Positions 1 through 9,994 are shown, counted from the stretch's first letter. The stretch is DNA of 64,000 bases from Herbaspirillum sp. RV1423 (GCF_000577615.1 NZ_CBXX010000002.1:248001-312000), one strand, 5' to 3'. Made by a program: numbers and translations. The notes: generated by a model from the sequence alone, not told the origin.

Positions 1-1
1 C

Positions 2-436
2 GGCCGCATCGTCGCCGACGGCCGGCGCGGGCGCGCCGGGCGCCTGAGCGTGCCGGCCGACGGCAAATGGCACGACATCACCGATACGCTCAAGGGCTGC
101 AACGCGTTTGAAATCACCGCCGGCGTCGGCAAGCCCGGCACCGGCAAGTATGCGCTGATGCACGCGTTCGCCATGATGGCCTTCAACGGCAGGAGCGAGA
201 TCGATTACCGGCAGGCGCATTTCGGCAGCAAATGCAATCGCCTGCAACTGCAATGGGCGCCCGATCCCGAGGGCGCGCGCCATGCCTACATCCTGCAGAT
301 GCGGGTCGGCTGTTCCTACGACACCGGCCGTAATGCCAAGGACCGCACCTGGGTCTCCTATTACCTGACCAACCTGTGGTTCGACCCCTTGATGGAAGAA
401 TGCGCGCTCGATCCCGAACCGAAGGTGAAGTCATGA
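2..436 (+). CDS. eCIS tail/baseplate-associated protein, C-terminal part (5' end outside window)
   Basis: The frame is open from base 2 to the TGA at 434-436, so this is the 3' end of a larger gene; the GTG at 50 is only an internal codon. The visible 144 residues hold a compact domain with GRxGRL, DGKWHDI, GKYALMHAFAMMAF and LQLQW stretches. I recall such domains at the C-termini of conserved proteins in extracellular contractile injection clusters, but I cannot name a family. Its stop overlaps the next start (ATGA), and baseplate, tape-measure and ATPase genes follow directly, so membership of the injection-system operon is well supported. A tail-fibre or adhesin-like role is a guess. Confidence 0.6.
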   Translation, partial: GRIVADGRRGRAGRLSVPADGKWHDITDTLKGCNAFEITAGVGKPGTGKYALMHAFAMMAFNGRSEIDYRQAHFGSKCNRLQLQWAPDPEGARHAYILQMRVGCSYDTGRNAKDRTWVSYYLTNLWFDPLMEECALDPEPKVKS

Positions 437-795
437 GCCGGATAGCCGGGCGCGAGCGCGATGCGCAGCATGCCGACACGCTGCAACTGGTCCTGACGGC
501 GGAGCAGGGGAACCTGGTGATTACCGCGCTGGCGGAATGCGCGTTCAAGCTCGTCTATGAACTGATCGGCAAGCTCAATCGCCAGGCCAACGCCGCCATG
601 CAGGCAGGCGATACCTACGCCTGCCTGGTCGGGGCGGCCGAACTGAAGCTGATCCTCGAGGCCCTGGGCAAGCTGCCTTACCAGCAGGTCCACGCGCTGG
701 TGCATGAATTGCAGCGCCAACTGCAGCAACAGTTGGATGGCGCCGCCCGCATGGGCAAAACCGGAAAAACAGGCCGCAAGGCGGGGAAGCGATAA
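433..795 (+). CDS. small conserved eCIS-operon protein, function unknown
   Basis: A 120-residue protein starting at the ATG that overlaps the preceding stop; an in-frame ATG at 376 would put 57 bases inside the upstream gene and is unlikely. It is largely helical, with a hydrophobic middle (ITALAECAFKLVYELIG, AAELKLILEALGKLPYQQVHALVHEL), a Gln-rich segment, and a strongly basic C-terminus (GKTGKTGRKAGKR). There is no signal peptide. The gene is translationally coupled on its 5' side and lies 3 bases upstream of the baseplate gene, so it is probably a particle component or assembly factor. I do not recognise the family. Confidence 0.6.
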   Translation: MSRIAGRERDAQHADTLQLVLTAEQGNLVITALAECAFKLVYELIGKLNRQANAAMQAGDTYACLVGAAELKLILEALGKLPYQQVHALVHELQRQLQQQLDGAARMGKTGKTGRKAGKR

Positions 796-798
796 ACG

Positions 799-3366
799 AT
801 GAAGACGCCCGAACACATCGAAAAGACCGTCCCGGACCGGGACGGCCTCGATTTCGATGCCTTGAGAAAGGCGGGCATTGCCATGCTGCAGGAACTGTGC
901 GGCGAAAAATGGACCGACTACAACCTGCATGACCCGGGCGTGACCATCCTGGAGCAACTCTGCTACGGGATCACCGATCTGGCCTACCGTTCCGAGTTTG
1001 CACCCGAGGATTACCTGGCCGGACCGTTCGGCAAGATCGATTTCACGCGCCATGCCTTGCACCAGGCCGACGATATCCTGCCGAGCCAGGTACTGACGGC
1101 GGATGACTACCGCAAGATCATCTACGACCGCATCCCGGAAATCGAAGACGTCTGGCTCACCCGCGACGATGCCGCGGCCTGCGCGGGGCTGTACCGGATC
1201 GCGCTGAAGATCCGCGAAAGCATCCAGGATGAACTCAGGCCGGACGAACAGGCGCAGCTCGAGTGGCGCGTGACGCAACAGGTGATCGAGGTCTGCAATG
1301 CGCATCGCAACCTCGGCGAAGACCTCGCCGAAGTCGCGATCATCGGTTCCCAGCCGGTGTTCCTGTGCGGCGATGTCCAGATCCACAGTCTGCGCGATCC
1401 GGCATCGATCTTTGCCGATATCTTCTTCCGTTGTTCGCAACAGATCATCTCGGGTTTCCGGGTCGAACGCTATCTCGATGCGCGCGACGACGGCGCCACG
1501 CTGGAGCAGATGTTCAGCGGCCCGTTCACGGTGCACGGCCGCATCGCCGCCACCGGCGCCGACCGTCCCGGCGCGGCGACTCCCATCGCCCGGCTGATTG
1601 CGCTGGTGCAGGCGGTCGAGGGCGTCACCCATGTGCAGCGGCTGGCGCTGTGCGACGAAAACGGCCAGCCGGTGCAGGGCGAGAGCGCCGACGGCAAGGT
1701 GTTGCGGCTGCGCTTCCCGGACAAGCCGCAAAGCACTTTCCTGCGCCTGCATTTCGCCAGCGGCGCCGTCGGCCATTACGACAGGCCGCCGGCAGGGCAA
1801 AGCGCCGCCGACGCCGCCGACGTTCATTTGCAGGAAGACAAGGCGCAGGTGGTGCTGGACGATGCGCGCGTGGCCTTGCGCAAGACGCGCTTCGAGTTCG
1901 ACACCGTGCGCAATACCGTGCAGTCGCTGGAGCAGATCGTGCCGGCGCCGGAGGGCGTGCAGCGGCCGCTGCGCGACTACTATTCGATCCAGCATCAGTT
2001 TCCGGCGATCTACGGCATCAACCGTTTCGGGGTGCCGTTGTCGGCGCCGCTGAGGAACAAGGTCAGCGCCAGCCAGCTCAAGGCGTACCTGTTCCTGGCC
2101 GAGCAGTTGATGGCCAATTACCTGGAAAACCTGCAGGAGATCCCGCAGGTGTTTTCGCTCGACGACGTGCACCAGACCTATTTTTCGCAAGTGCTGGACG
2201 ACCAGGCGCTGCCGCATATCGAGAGCCTGTATGTGGATGCGCCGCCGCGGATCGCTTCCATGCTGGCGCACATCGTCGCCCGCCGGGACAAATCGGAAGA
2301 CCGTCGCAGCCGGCTCATCGACGTATTGCTGGCGATGTACGGCGAAGAGTTTTCGCAAAAGTCGCTGCGCCGTTTCAACTATTACGAAGACCGCCATTCG
2401 GCGCGCTGGCTGGTCGACAACAAACTGGCCTTCCTGCGGCATATCGCCAGCCTGAGCCGCGACCGTGCGACGGCGTTCGATTACACCAAAGGCAGCCGCC
2501 GCGACGACGGCAGCGCCAACCTGGCCGGCATCCACGCCAAGATTGCGATCCTGCTCGACTTGCGGGCGCCGCCGGGCGGCCCGGCGCTCAGCCAGGAACT
2601 GCTGACATACCGGTTGCGCCTGAGCGCCGCCGCCGAACTGTCGGCGGACGACTATGCCGGCGCGGCGCGCCATCTCGGCAAGCTGGCGGCGGAAGCAGAG
2701 GAGGCCGGCACAAAAGATGCGGAAGCTGCCGAAGGCGACGAAACGCACGTGCGCCATGCGCCGGGCGGCGCCATCCTGCCGGCGTCCTTGCTGACCCAGG
2801 GCGTGCGCCTGGAAAACTATATCCTTGAGCAGCACGGCGAGACGATCCACGTGCATTTCCAGACCCACGACGCACGTCTGGGCATCGTCAGGCTGGGCAA
2901 CTATCCCGAGCTGGCCGAAGCCGACCGCCATGTGCAACAACTGCGCGGCTTTATCTGCCGCTTGAATATCGCTTCGGAAGGGTTTTATCTGGTCGAGCAT
3001 GTGCTGTTGCGACCGCGCGAGGTGGAGGAGGACGCCGCTGCGGCCGGGTCGAGCAACGGCGAATTCTATTCCAACCGCATCAGCGTGGTGTTTCCCGGCT
3101 GGTCGGCGCGTTTCAGCGATCCCGATTTCAGGAACCTGGCGCAAGAGACCGTCTGCCGCAACCTGCCGGCACATCTGTATCCGGAATTCCACTGGCTCGA
3201 TTTCGTCTCCATGCGCGACTTCGAGCAGCGCCAGCGCCTGTGGCTGGACAAATTGCGCCATCACGCCGAGGCTGCCGATGCCGAGCGCCTCAACGAGGCT
3301 GCCGCCAGCGTGGTGCGATTCCTGCAACGCCAGCGCGGCGCGGCCAACCGCACTTACTGGGTGTGA
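799..3366 (+). CDS. eCIS baseplate J-like protein (Afp12-like)
   Basis: An 855-residue protein. The N-terminal stretch WTDYNLHDPGVTILEQLCYG, followed by ITDLAYR, is the signature I associate with the large baseplate wedge proteins of Afp/MAC-type injection systems (gpJ/gp6-related). The ADDYRKII and IPEIEDVWLTRDDA segments that follow match the usual baseplate-J layout. The central part (about residues 440-600) is helical, and residues 620-660 form an acidic Glu/Ala-rich insert. The C-terminus (SNRISVVFPGWSARF, LPAHLYPEFHWLDF) is also typical. It would join the wedge ring around the spike at the tube base. A GGGGAAG stretch lies upstream of the ATG. Family assignment is from recalled motifs. 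Confidence 0.82.
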   Translation: MKTPEHIEKTVPDRDGLDFDALRKAGIAMLQELCGEKWTDYNLHDPGVTILEQLCYGITDLAYRSEFAPEDYLAGPFGKIDFTRHALHQADDILPSQVLTADDYRKIIYDRIPEIEDVWLTRDDAAACAGLYRIALKIRESIQDELRPDEQAQLEWRVTQQVIEVCNAHRNLGEDLAEVAIIGSQPVFLCGDVQIHSLRDPASIFADIFFRCSQQIISGFRVERYLDARDDGATLEQMFSGPFTVHGRIAATGADRPGAATPIARLIALVQAVEGVTHVQRLALCDENGQPVQGESADGKVLRLRFPDKPQSTFLRLHFASGAVGHYDRPPAGQSAADAADVHLQEDKAQVVLDDARVALRKTRFEFDTVRNTVQSLEQIVPAPEGVQRPLRDYYSIQHQFPAIYGINRFGVPLSAPLRNKVSASQLKAYLFLAEQLMANYLENLQEIPQVFSLDDVHQTYFSQVLDDQALPHIESLYVDAPPRIASMLAHIVARRDKSEDRRSRLIDVLLAMYGEEFSQKSLRRFNYYEDRHSARWLVDNKLAFLRHIASLSRDRATAFDYTKGSRRDDGSANLAGIHAKIAILLDLRAPPGGPALSQELLTYRLRLSAAAELSADDYAGAARHLGKLAAEAEEAGTKDAEAAEGDETHVRHAPGGAILPASLLTQGVRLENYILEQHGETIHVHFQTHDARLGIVRLGNYPELAEADRHVQQLRGFICRLNIASEGFYLVEHVLLRPREVEEDAAAAGSSNGEFYSNRISVVFPGWSARFSDPDFRNLAQETVCRNLPAHLYPEFHWLDFVSMRDFEQRQRLWLDKLRHHAEAADAERLNEAAASVVRFLQRQRGAANRTYWV

Positions 3367-3370
3367 CGAG

Positions 3371-6300
3371 ATGACGACCGCACATCGCATCGACGAACTG
3401 TCGTTCGATCTCGGATTCGAATCTCCGACGATGGCGATCGCACGCGCCGATGCCTTGCGCAACCTGGTGGTGGATAAATTGCTGCCGCTGATGGATCGCG
3501 TATTCGACCAGTTCGGCGATGACGATACGGTCTGGCGGATCGACGAACTGGTGGTCGACATCGGCAATGTCACCGAGGCGGAATTGCCGGCGGCGCTGGT
3601 CGCCGGGCTGCGTACTGCATTGGAAGCGGCGCTGCACGAAGGAGGCAAGGCGGCGGAAATCGACCGGCTGCCGCCGCCGCAGGCGGGCAAGGATGCGCCG
3701 GCCCGCCGTATTGCGCGGCGCCGCGCCGACAGCGAGATATTGCTGGCGTTCCTGGCCGACGGCACCCTGCCGTGGCAAGTGGATACGACAGCAACGGCGT
3801 CGCACGAAGCCTTGCTGTCGGGGATACTGGAGCAGGGCGCCGAGATCTTCCTGTCGGCGCTGTTGGCGTCGCCGCGTCGCGCCGTGATGCTCGCGCGGCT
3901 GGCGCGCCAGTTCGCACCGGCGCAGTTGCAGACGTTGTTGCGCCGGATGGATCCCGGCCGCGCCGACGCCATGCTGTCGCACCTGGCGGCCTTGCAGGCG
4001 TTGCTGCAAGACGCCGTCCTGGCGCGCACGGTATCGAACGGCGCCGTGCATGCCGCCTGGGAAGAAGCGCTTGCCGCCGGCCTGGAACGCAGGGACGCCG
4101 TGCCGCAGGCGCTGGCCGGGCGCGCGTTGGCATGGCTGGCTGTGCAACAACGGCAGGATGTCGGGGCGACGGCAGCGCAATTGCTGCAGGAGTTTGCCAT
4201 CCGTCACGGCGACGGCGAGTCGGACAATGACATCATCCGCGCCATACGCGAGGTCGCCGATGCGGCAGTTGCAACTGCTGCTGGCGTTGCAGCGAGCGCA
4301 TCGTCCGTTGCCGCAGCGTCCGCCATCACTGCCGCGCCTGCTGAAACAGCGATCACAGAGGCAATCGACGAAGCAACGGCGCAAGTCGTCCCGGTATCGG
4401 ACGTGACAGCCGGCAATCGGCCGACCGAGGACTTGCCTGAAGAATGGCGCGCACTGGCGCAGCATGCCACCGACCGCGCGTTGCTGGCGCGACTGGTGCG
4501 GCGATCATCGCCGGCATTGAAGCAGGCGATGTTGCGTCGCTTCAATCCCGATCATGCCGCGCCCTTGCTGGCGCAGCTCGATGCCTTGCAGCGTTTGCTG
4601 GAGTGCTCGCCGTTTTCATCAGCGGCGGTGCAGGCGGCATTGTCGGCGGCCTGGGAGTATGTCTTCAGCGTCAGCTTTGCGCCACCGTCGCAGTTGCCCG
4701 CAACGATGACGGCGCCGATGCTGGCCCAGGCGGTTGCGGTGCTGGCCGACCTGTCGACGGCGGCGACGACAATCTCGACGACGACTGCCGAAGTGCCGCC
4801 GCGCGCACGCGTGCTGGCGCAATTGCGTGCGTCCGGAGCGGTGCCGGGAGATTCCGGCGGATTGCTGGCGGCGCTGTCGGTTGTCGAGAAAATGCCGGAC
4901 GAGTTTTCATCAGCACCGAGACACGAAACTGCGCCCGCAACTGCGCCCGCAACTGCGCCCGCAACTGCGCCCGCAACTGCGCCCGCAACTGACCCCGCAA
5001 CTGACCCCGCAACTGACCCCGCAACTGACCCCGCAGCCGTGCCGCCATCCGATCGGGAAAACACTTCCGAAGCAACGGGCAAGTTGCATGAACCGCCGTC
5101 GACGATCGTGCCGATCCGCAATCGCGTCACCTCGGCGCTGATGGGCGGCAATGCCGGCGACATCTACGACGACTGGCATGCGTTCAGGGAGGGGCAGCCG
5201 GATCTGCTGCGTTCGGCGATCCTGCATTACGTCGGTTATGGCGAAATTCGCGAAAAGATCGCGTCGACTTTTCCGCTGTCGCTGCTGCTCGACATGCAGG
5301 CATTGCTGGCGCCCGAAGCTGCGGCATTGAGCGCGCTGGTATGGAACGATGTTCAACTGCGCACGCGCCTGGGCGCCGACAGCGCGGCACAGTGGATTCA
5401 CTGGCGGCGCAACTGGTGGCGCGGCGCCGTCGCCTATCTTTTGCAAGCGGCGAAGGCGCAAGAAGGGGCGACCGGTGCCGTCGCTTCCGCAACCTTCGAC
5501 ATGACGGACTATCTTGCCGCAGCGTTGGAAGGCGCCGGCGCCGTTGCCGCCGATGAGGACTTGTCCGCTCATGTGACGGCGCTCGCGCATGCCGTTGCGG
5601 CGGATGAGACGGCGAAGCAAGAACTATCGCAAGAGTTGGGACCGGAAGCGGAAAGCGCGGCGTTGCAGGCGCCGCCCCCAACGGGCGGCGACTCGCTGGC
5701 ATCATTGGCATCATTGTTCGAGGCAATCCGCGACGGCGCGCAGCCATTCCGGAAGCAGGCATTCAGCGTTGAGCAACTGGAGCAACTGGTGCGCGAAGCC
5801 GTGCGCGAACCGTCGTTCCATCAGGCAATCGTCTCTCATGCGGCGGTTGCACGGGACCGTCGCATTTACTATGTCCGGGTGCTGGATGCACTGGCGCGGA
5901 ACCGTATCGTCGACCTTGATGAGTTTGCCGTCGGCGAGGCGGCAGCCCCGATGCATGAAGCGCTGATGCAGGACACGCAGGATAGGGCGCTATTGCCCAT
6001 CCATCCCGCCGATTCAACAGCGTCAACAGCGTCAACCGATTCAACCGATTCAACCGGATCAACCGATGCGACAGCGACGCCGATCCCGGCAGGCAACACC
6101 GACCTCTTCGACGAGCGCGACAAGGCGCATCTGGTCGGACGTCTGGCCAAGGCATTGATGAAAGGCGATCCGGCGCTGCTCTACAACGACTGGGACATCC
6201 TGCTGCACAAGCACGCGCCCTTGCTGGGCGAAGCATTGCGCCACTATGGCATCCGCGACGACATCCTGGAACGGATTGCAGCATCCTTCCCGGAGAGCAT

Positions 6301-8614
6301 GTTGTACGACATGGCAGTCTTGCTGGCCCCGGCGGCGACGCCGGCATGGCTGCAATTGCGCGATCAGGCGGCATGGACCATGCCAGTTGCCGTCACGCCG
6401 GCACAAGGGCAGACGGCATTGCCGCCGGACGACGGCATGACGGCAGCGGAGGACGACGACCAGACACCTCCGACGCCGGAGATGTTTGCCGTGTGGAAGC
6501 GGCGACTCTGGCAAGCGGCTTTGCGGCACTTTTTGCATGGCGCACCGTACGACGGGGACAGCCTTGACGGCATGAATGACATGGATGGCGGCAACGCATT
6601 GCCGTCAGAGCAAACGCCGGATTCCACCGTCGGATCGGTGCATGTGCTGGCGACGTCTCTGGCAGAGGATGCCGACCTGGCCGGATTGCCCTGGCAACGC
6701 CGTTTCCTGAGGCGTTGGGGGGATGTGTCGGTACGCACGGGACAAGCGCAGCAAGACCGGGCGCAAGCGCCGGTCGCAGTTGTCCCGGCGAGCGCGGCCG
6801 ACCAGGCCGGTATCGAGTATGACCAGGATGGCGAGGACGATGGGAATGACGACGTTCGCGCGATCCTGCGTCATCACCATCGCCTGACAGCGCATGGCGA
6901 CAATGCGGCAATATCTGCTGCCGCGTCCGTCGCCGCATCGACGACGCCGACATCCATATCGACGGAGGCGACATTGCCCGCCAGCCTGCCGGATGCAGTG
7001 CGGGCCGATGTGCGGCAACGCTTCGCGCGTATCAAAGACGATCCGGCACGGATCGATGCGCCGCGGTCGGCCGCCGACCTGGAACGCCTGGTCGGCGCAT
7101 ACATCGCTGCGCACGGCACGGACGACGTCCCGCAGCAGCAGCGCATGACCTTCCTGCAGGCCATTGCCGCGCAAGCGCCGCCGGCGCCTGCATCAAGCCG
7201 GGAACATTATTTCAGGACGGTGCTGCAGGCGCTGTTGCAAGGACAGACGCTGGATCTGGAAGAAATCGCCGAGGCGAGTGCCGCAGTGAATACCAATGCC
7301 AATGTCGGCGCCGAGGCGTCATCGACACGCGAAGCGGTCATGGCGCCCGTGTCGGCGGGCAACGGCGCTGCCGTGATCGGGACCGATGTCCGTGAGGAAA
7401 GTGAAACCGCAGGAAGCGCAGGCGTTCCCGGTACGTCCGACGCTCCGAATCGGCAGGGGGCGGGAAATCAGCGTCATATCGATTTCCTGCTGACACAGGG
7501 TTTTGGCGCCGGTGCCGCGCCGCCGGACGGGCTGGCGGAGTGGCTGCGCGCAGCGATCCATGCCGCCGCTCCGGAAATGGCGACGATACTGAGACAGTTG
7601 TCGCGCAGTCCGGAGGCGGTGGCGCGCCTGCTGGCGTTGTTGCCGATGTCGTCCTGGCCGCAACTGGCTGCGCTGGCGCCGCATTCCCCGTTGCAGGTGC
7701 AGCGCATGCGCCGTTACGCGAGCGATGTCGCCGACATGTTTGCGGAACCGAACCGGCAACTGCCCGCCACGGAGCTGGCGCGTTTCGAGTGGCACTTCCT
7801 GTTGCCGTATCTGTTTGCGCCGGACCGGATTTTCGACCCGGCGCGCTTCACCGGCGAACTGGTGCACTTCCTGGTGCGCGAAGGCGGGCTGTCGGCGCCG
7901 ACGGGCCTGACGGCGCGCCTGCGCAGTCAGATGGGGATTGCCGTCGCGCCGCCGCGTGTCGCCCTGCGCGCAGTCTCCCAAGCCGATGCGCCCGGCGCCG
8001 CGCCGCCGGGTGATGCCGGCGGCAATGCCGTACTCGCCAAGGCGGCAAACAACGTTGATGCCAACGACCGCGCCGTCGCCCAGGCCGATGACGACGTGGC
8101 GTTGCAGGCGCCCGGCGGCATCCATGTCGCCAACGCCGGCATGGTGTTGACCTGGCCGTTTCTGTCGCGCGCCTGGGAGGTGCTGGAATTGACGCGCGAG
8201 GGCAGGTTCGTCGACGAGGCGTCCGCCCAGCGTGCGGCCTGGTTGTTGCAGTTCGCCGTGGATGAACAGACCGCCGTGCCGGAGTACCAGTTGACGCTCA
8301 ACAAGCTGCTGTGCGGCATTCCCTTGCAAGCGCCGATCGTGCCCGAGATCGACGTCACGGACAAGGAACGCGAACTGGTCGAGCAACTGCTGACGGTCAT
8401 GATTTCGCATTGGAAGGCGGTCGGCAATACCTCGATCCGCGGCCTGCGCGAGACCTTCCTGCAACGCGAAGGGTATTTGTCGCGCAAGGACGACGACTGG
8501 CATTTACACATTCCCAGGCGGACCTTCGACATGTTGCTGGAAAAACTGCCGTGGAGCATTGCCACCATCCGGCTTCCCTGGATGGAAAAAATATTGTGGG
8601 TTGAATGGACGTGA
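3371..8614 (+). CDS. contractile injection system tape-measure protein (Afp14-like)
   Basis: A 1747-residue protein. I place the start at ATG 3371, four bases after the baseplate stop; the frame is open back to 2999 but only by overlapping that gene. The N-terminus (HRIDELSFDLGFE, LLPLMDRVFDQFGDDD, IDELVVDIGNV) matches the eCIS tape-measure family, which sets tube length. An internal duplication of about 75 residues is visible at 5119-5330 and 6121-6345 (IYDDW...ILHYVGYGEI...LLAPEAA versus LYNDW...LRHYGIRDDI...LLAPAAT). Long Ala/Thr/Ser-rich linkers, including two tandem repeat tracts, separate the folded parts. The C-terminus ends with an LPWSIATIRLPWM motif typical of the family. It is unusually long and repeat-rich. 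Confidence 0.8.
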   Translation: MTTAHRIDELSFDLGFESPTMAIARADALRNLVVDKLLPLMDRVFDQFGDDDTVWRIDELVVDIGNVTEAELPAALVAGLRTALEAALHEGGKAAEIDRLPPPQAGKDAPARRIARRRADSEILLAFLADGTLPWQVDTTATASHEALLSGILEQGAEIFLSALLASPRRAVMLARLARQFAPAQLQTLLRRMDPGRADAMLSHLAALQALLQDAVLARTVSNGAVHAAWEEALAAGLERRDAVPQALAGRALAWLAVQQRQDVGATAAQLLQEFAIRHGDGESDNDIIRAIREVADAAVATAAGVAASASSVAAASAITAAPAETAITEAIDEATAQVVPVSDVTAGNRPTEDLPEEWRALAQHATDRALLARLVRRSSPALKQAMLRRFNPDHAAPLLAQLDALQRLLECSPFSSAAVQAALSAAWEYVFSVSFAPPSQLPATMTAPMLAQAVAVLADLSTAATTISTTTAEVPPRARVLAQLRASGAVPGDSGGLLAALSVVEKMPDEFSSAPRHETAPATAPATAPATAPATAPATDPATDPATDPATDPAAVPPSDRENTSEATGKLHEPPSTIVPIRNRVTSALMGGNAGDIYDDWHAFREGQPDLLRSAILHYVGYGEIREKIASTFPLSLLLDMQALLAPEAAALSALVWNDVQLRTRLGADSAAQWIHWRRNWWRGAVAYLLQAAKAQEGATGAVASATFDMTDYLAAALEGAGAVAADEDLSAHVTALAHAVAADETAKQELSQELGPEAESAALQAPPPTGGDSLASLASLFEAIRDGAQPFRKQAFSVEQLEQLVREAVREPSFHQAIVSHAAVARDRRIYYVRVLDALARNRIVDLDEFAVGEAAAPMHEALMQDTQDRALLPIHPADSTASTASTDSTDSTGSTDATATPIPAGNTDLFDERDKAHLVGRLAKALMKGDPALLYNDWDILLHKHAPLLGEALRHYGIRDDILERIAASFPESMLYDMAVLLAPAATPAWLQLRDQAAWTMPVAVTPAQGQTALPPDDGMTAAEDDDQTPPTPEMFAVWKRRLWQAALRHFLHGAPYDGDSLDGMNDMDGGNALPSEQTPDSTVGSVHVLATSLAEDADLAGLPWQRRFLRRWGDVSVRTGQAQQDRAQAPVAVVPASAADQAGIEYDQDGEDDGNDDVRAILRHHHRLTAHGDNAAISAAASVAASTTPTSISTEATLPASLPDAVRADVRQRFARIKDDPARIDAPRSAADLERLVGAYIAAHGTDDVPQQQRMTFLQAIAAQAPPAPASSREHYFRTVLQALLQGQTLDLEEIAEASAAVNTNANVGAEASSTREAVMAPVSAGNGAAVIGTDVREESETAGSAGVPGTSDAPNRQGAGNQRHIDFLLTQGFGAGAAPPDGLAEWLRAAIHAAAPEMATILRQLSRSPEAVARLLALLPMSSWPQLAALAPHSPLQVQRMRRYASDVADMFAEPNRQLPATELARFEWHFLLPYLFAPDRIFDPARFTGELVHFLVREGGLSAPTGLTARLRSQMGIAVAPPRVALRAVSQADAPGAAPPGDAGGNAVLAKAANNVDANDRAVAQADDDVALQAPGGIHVANAGMVLTWPFLSRAWEVLELTREGRFVDEASAQRAAWLLQFAVDEQTAVPEYQLTLNKLLCGIPLQAPIVPEIDVTDKERELVEQLLTVMISHWKAVGNTSIRGLRETFLQREGYLSRKDDDWHLHIPRRTFDMLLEKLPWSIATIRLPWMEKILWVEWT
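4928..5035 (+). repeat. 12-bp tandem repeat, 9 copies, in frame in the tape-measure gene
   Basis: Five copies of ACTGCGCCCGCA (Thr-Ala-Pro-Ala) are followed by four of ACTGACCCCGCA (Thr-Asp-Pro-Ala). The unit is a multiple of three, so gain or loss of units by slippage changes protein length without a frameshift. Confidence 0.95.
6014..6067 (+). repeat. 9-bp tandem repeat, 6 degenerate copies, in the tape-measure gene
   Basis: Degenerate units TCAACAGCG / TCAACCGAT / TCAACCGGA encode Ser-Thr-Ala, Ser-Thr-Asp and Ser-Thr-Gly triplets. This is the second in-frame low-complexity tract of the gene and lies just before the second copy of the internal protein duplication. Confidence 0.85.
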
Positions 8615-9993
8615 GCGCAGCAACGGAAACCGGAAAAGGGAACGACATGGATGCCCTGAAAGCCAACGCGGCAAGCCTGGAGCGCGAAATCGCCTGGTTC
8701 GGCGAAGTGCTGACCACGCGCTTCCACGGCTATTTCATGCACGAGGGCGGACCGCATGACATTCACAAGCACACGCCGCCCGATGTCGGCAATGATCCTT
8801 CGCCGTTCGCCACCGCGATCCGCGAGTACGACATGGGTTTCGACGAACGCCTGGTGCTGATCCTGACGCTGCTGCCGCATGTGCGGCCGCAAGCGCTCGA
8901 CTTGCTGTTTACCGCCAACAAGAACATCGAACGCAGCTATACCGAATTCGGCGGCTGGAAGGGCAAGAACCACGCCGGCCTGATGCCGACCTGCGAGACC
9001 GCGGCGTTCATCCTGGCCGGCGACGATCTGGCGCGCCGTTTCGAGGTATTGCGGCTGTTCGACGCCGAGCATTTCTTTCTCCGCCACACGATCCTGCGGC
9101 TGGAACAGAAAGCCGATGGCGAGCCGGCGTTGAGCGCAGCCCTGAATGTGGAAAACGATTTCCTCGACCGCTGCACCTCCGGCCAGCAGCACAAGCCGGA
9201 TTACAGCGTCGGCTTCCCGGCCAAGCGCATCACCACGCAACTGGACTGGTCGGACCTGGTGCTGGCGCCCGAGGTGCTGGAAGAAATCGACAACATCAGG
9301 ATCTGGCTCAAGGGCGGCGCGGAGGTGATGCAGCGCTGGCACCTCGACAAAAGCGTCAAGCCGGGGTATCGCACACTGTTCTACGGACCGCCGGGAACCG
9401 GCAAGACCCTGACCGCGACCTTGCTGGGCAAGGCTGCCGATGTGGACGTGTATCGCATCGATCTGTCCAAGATCGTTTCCAAGTACATCGGCGAGACCGA
9501 AAAGAACATGGCCAACGTATTCGACCAGGCGCAGAACAAGAACTGGATCCTGTTTTTCGACGAAGCCGACGCCTTGTTCGGCAAGCGCACCGAAGGCAAT
9601 AGTTCCAACGACCGCCATGCCAACCAGGAAATCGCCTACCTGTTGCAACGGATCGAAGATTTTCCCGGCGTGGTGATCCTGGCCAGCAATCTCAAGAGCA
9701 ATATCGACGAGGCATTCGCGCGGCGCTTCCAGACCGCGATCTACTTCCCGATTCCGGACGGACTGCAACGCCTGCGCCTGTGGCAAAACCTGTTCCCGCA
9801 GCGGCGCCACCTGGCCGACGACGTCAACCTGGAAGATCTGGCCGAAGACAACAGCCTGTCGGGCGGCGCCCTGATCAACGTGGTGCGTTACGCCGCCATG
9901 CGCGCCGAACGGCAAGGGCGGCCGACGATCGGCAAGGACGACCTGCTGCGCGGCATCAAGAAGGAATTCATCAAAGAAGGGCGAACGATCTGA
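8605..9993 (+). CDS. AAA+ ATPase of the contractile injection system (Afp15-like)
   Basis: A 462-residue protein; ATG 8605 overlaps the end of the tape-measure gene by 10 bases. An in-frame ATG at 8647, preceded by GGAAAAGGG, is an equally good start and would give 448 residues. After an N-terminal domain of about 230 residues comes a single AAA+ module. Walker A is GPPGTGKT from about residue 261, Walker B is ILFFDEAD at about 315, and arginine-finger-like residues lie in the DEAFARRF stretch. This matches the ATPase found in essentially every eCIS locus, whose role in assembly or remodelling is not fully settled. It sits between the tape-measure and membrane protein genes. Confidence 0.88.
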   Translation: MDVSAATETGKGNDMDALKANAASLEREIAWFGEVLTTRFHGYFMHEGGPHDIHKHTPPDVGNDPSPFATAIREYDMGFDERLVLILTLLPHVRPQALDLLFTANKNIERSYTEFGGWKGKNHAGLMPTCETAAFILAGDDLARRFEVLRLFDAEHFFLRHTILRLEQKADGEPALSAALNVENDFLDRCTSGQQHKPDYSVGFPAKRITTQLDWSDLVLAPEVLEEIDNIRIWLKGGAEVMQRWHLDKSVKPGYRTLFYGPPGTGKTLTATLLGKAADVDVYRIDLSKIVSKYIGETEKNMANVFDQAQNKNWILFFDEADALFGKRTEGNSSNDRHANQEIAYLLQRIEDFPGVVILASNLKSNIDEAFARRFQTAIYFPIPDGLQRLRLWQNLFPQRRHLADDVNLEDLAEDNSLSGGALINVVRYAAMRAERQGRPTIGKDDLLRGIKKEFIKEGRTI

Positions 9994-9994
9994 C

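Noticed and set aside
361-4200. 1279-codon open frame on the minus strand
   Set aside because: It runs antisense to the baseplate and tape-measure genes, has no family motifs, and its codons mirror the GC-rich sense genes; long antisense frames are expected at this GC content.
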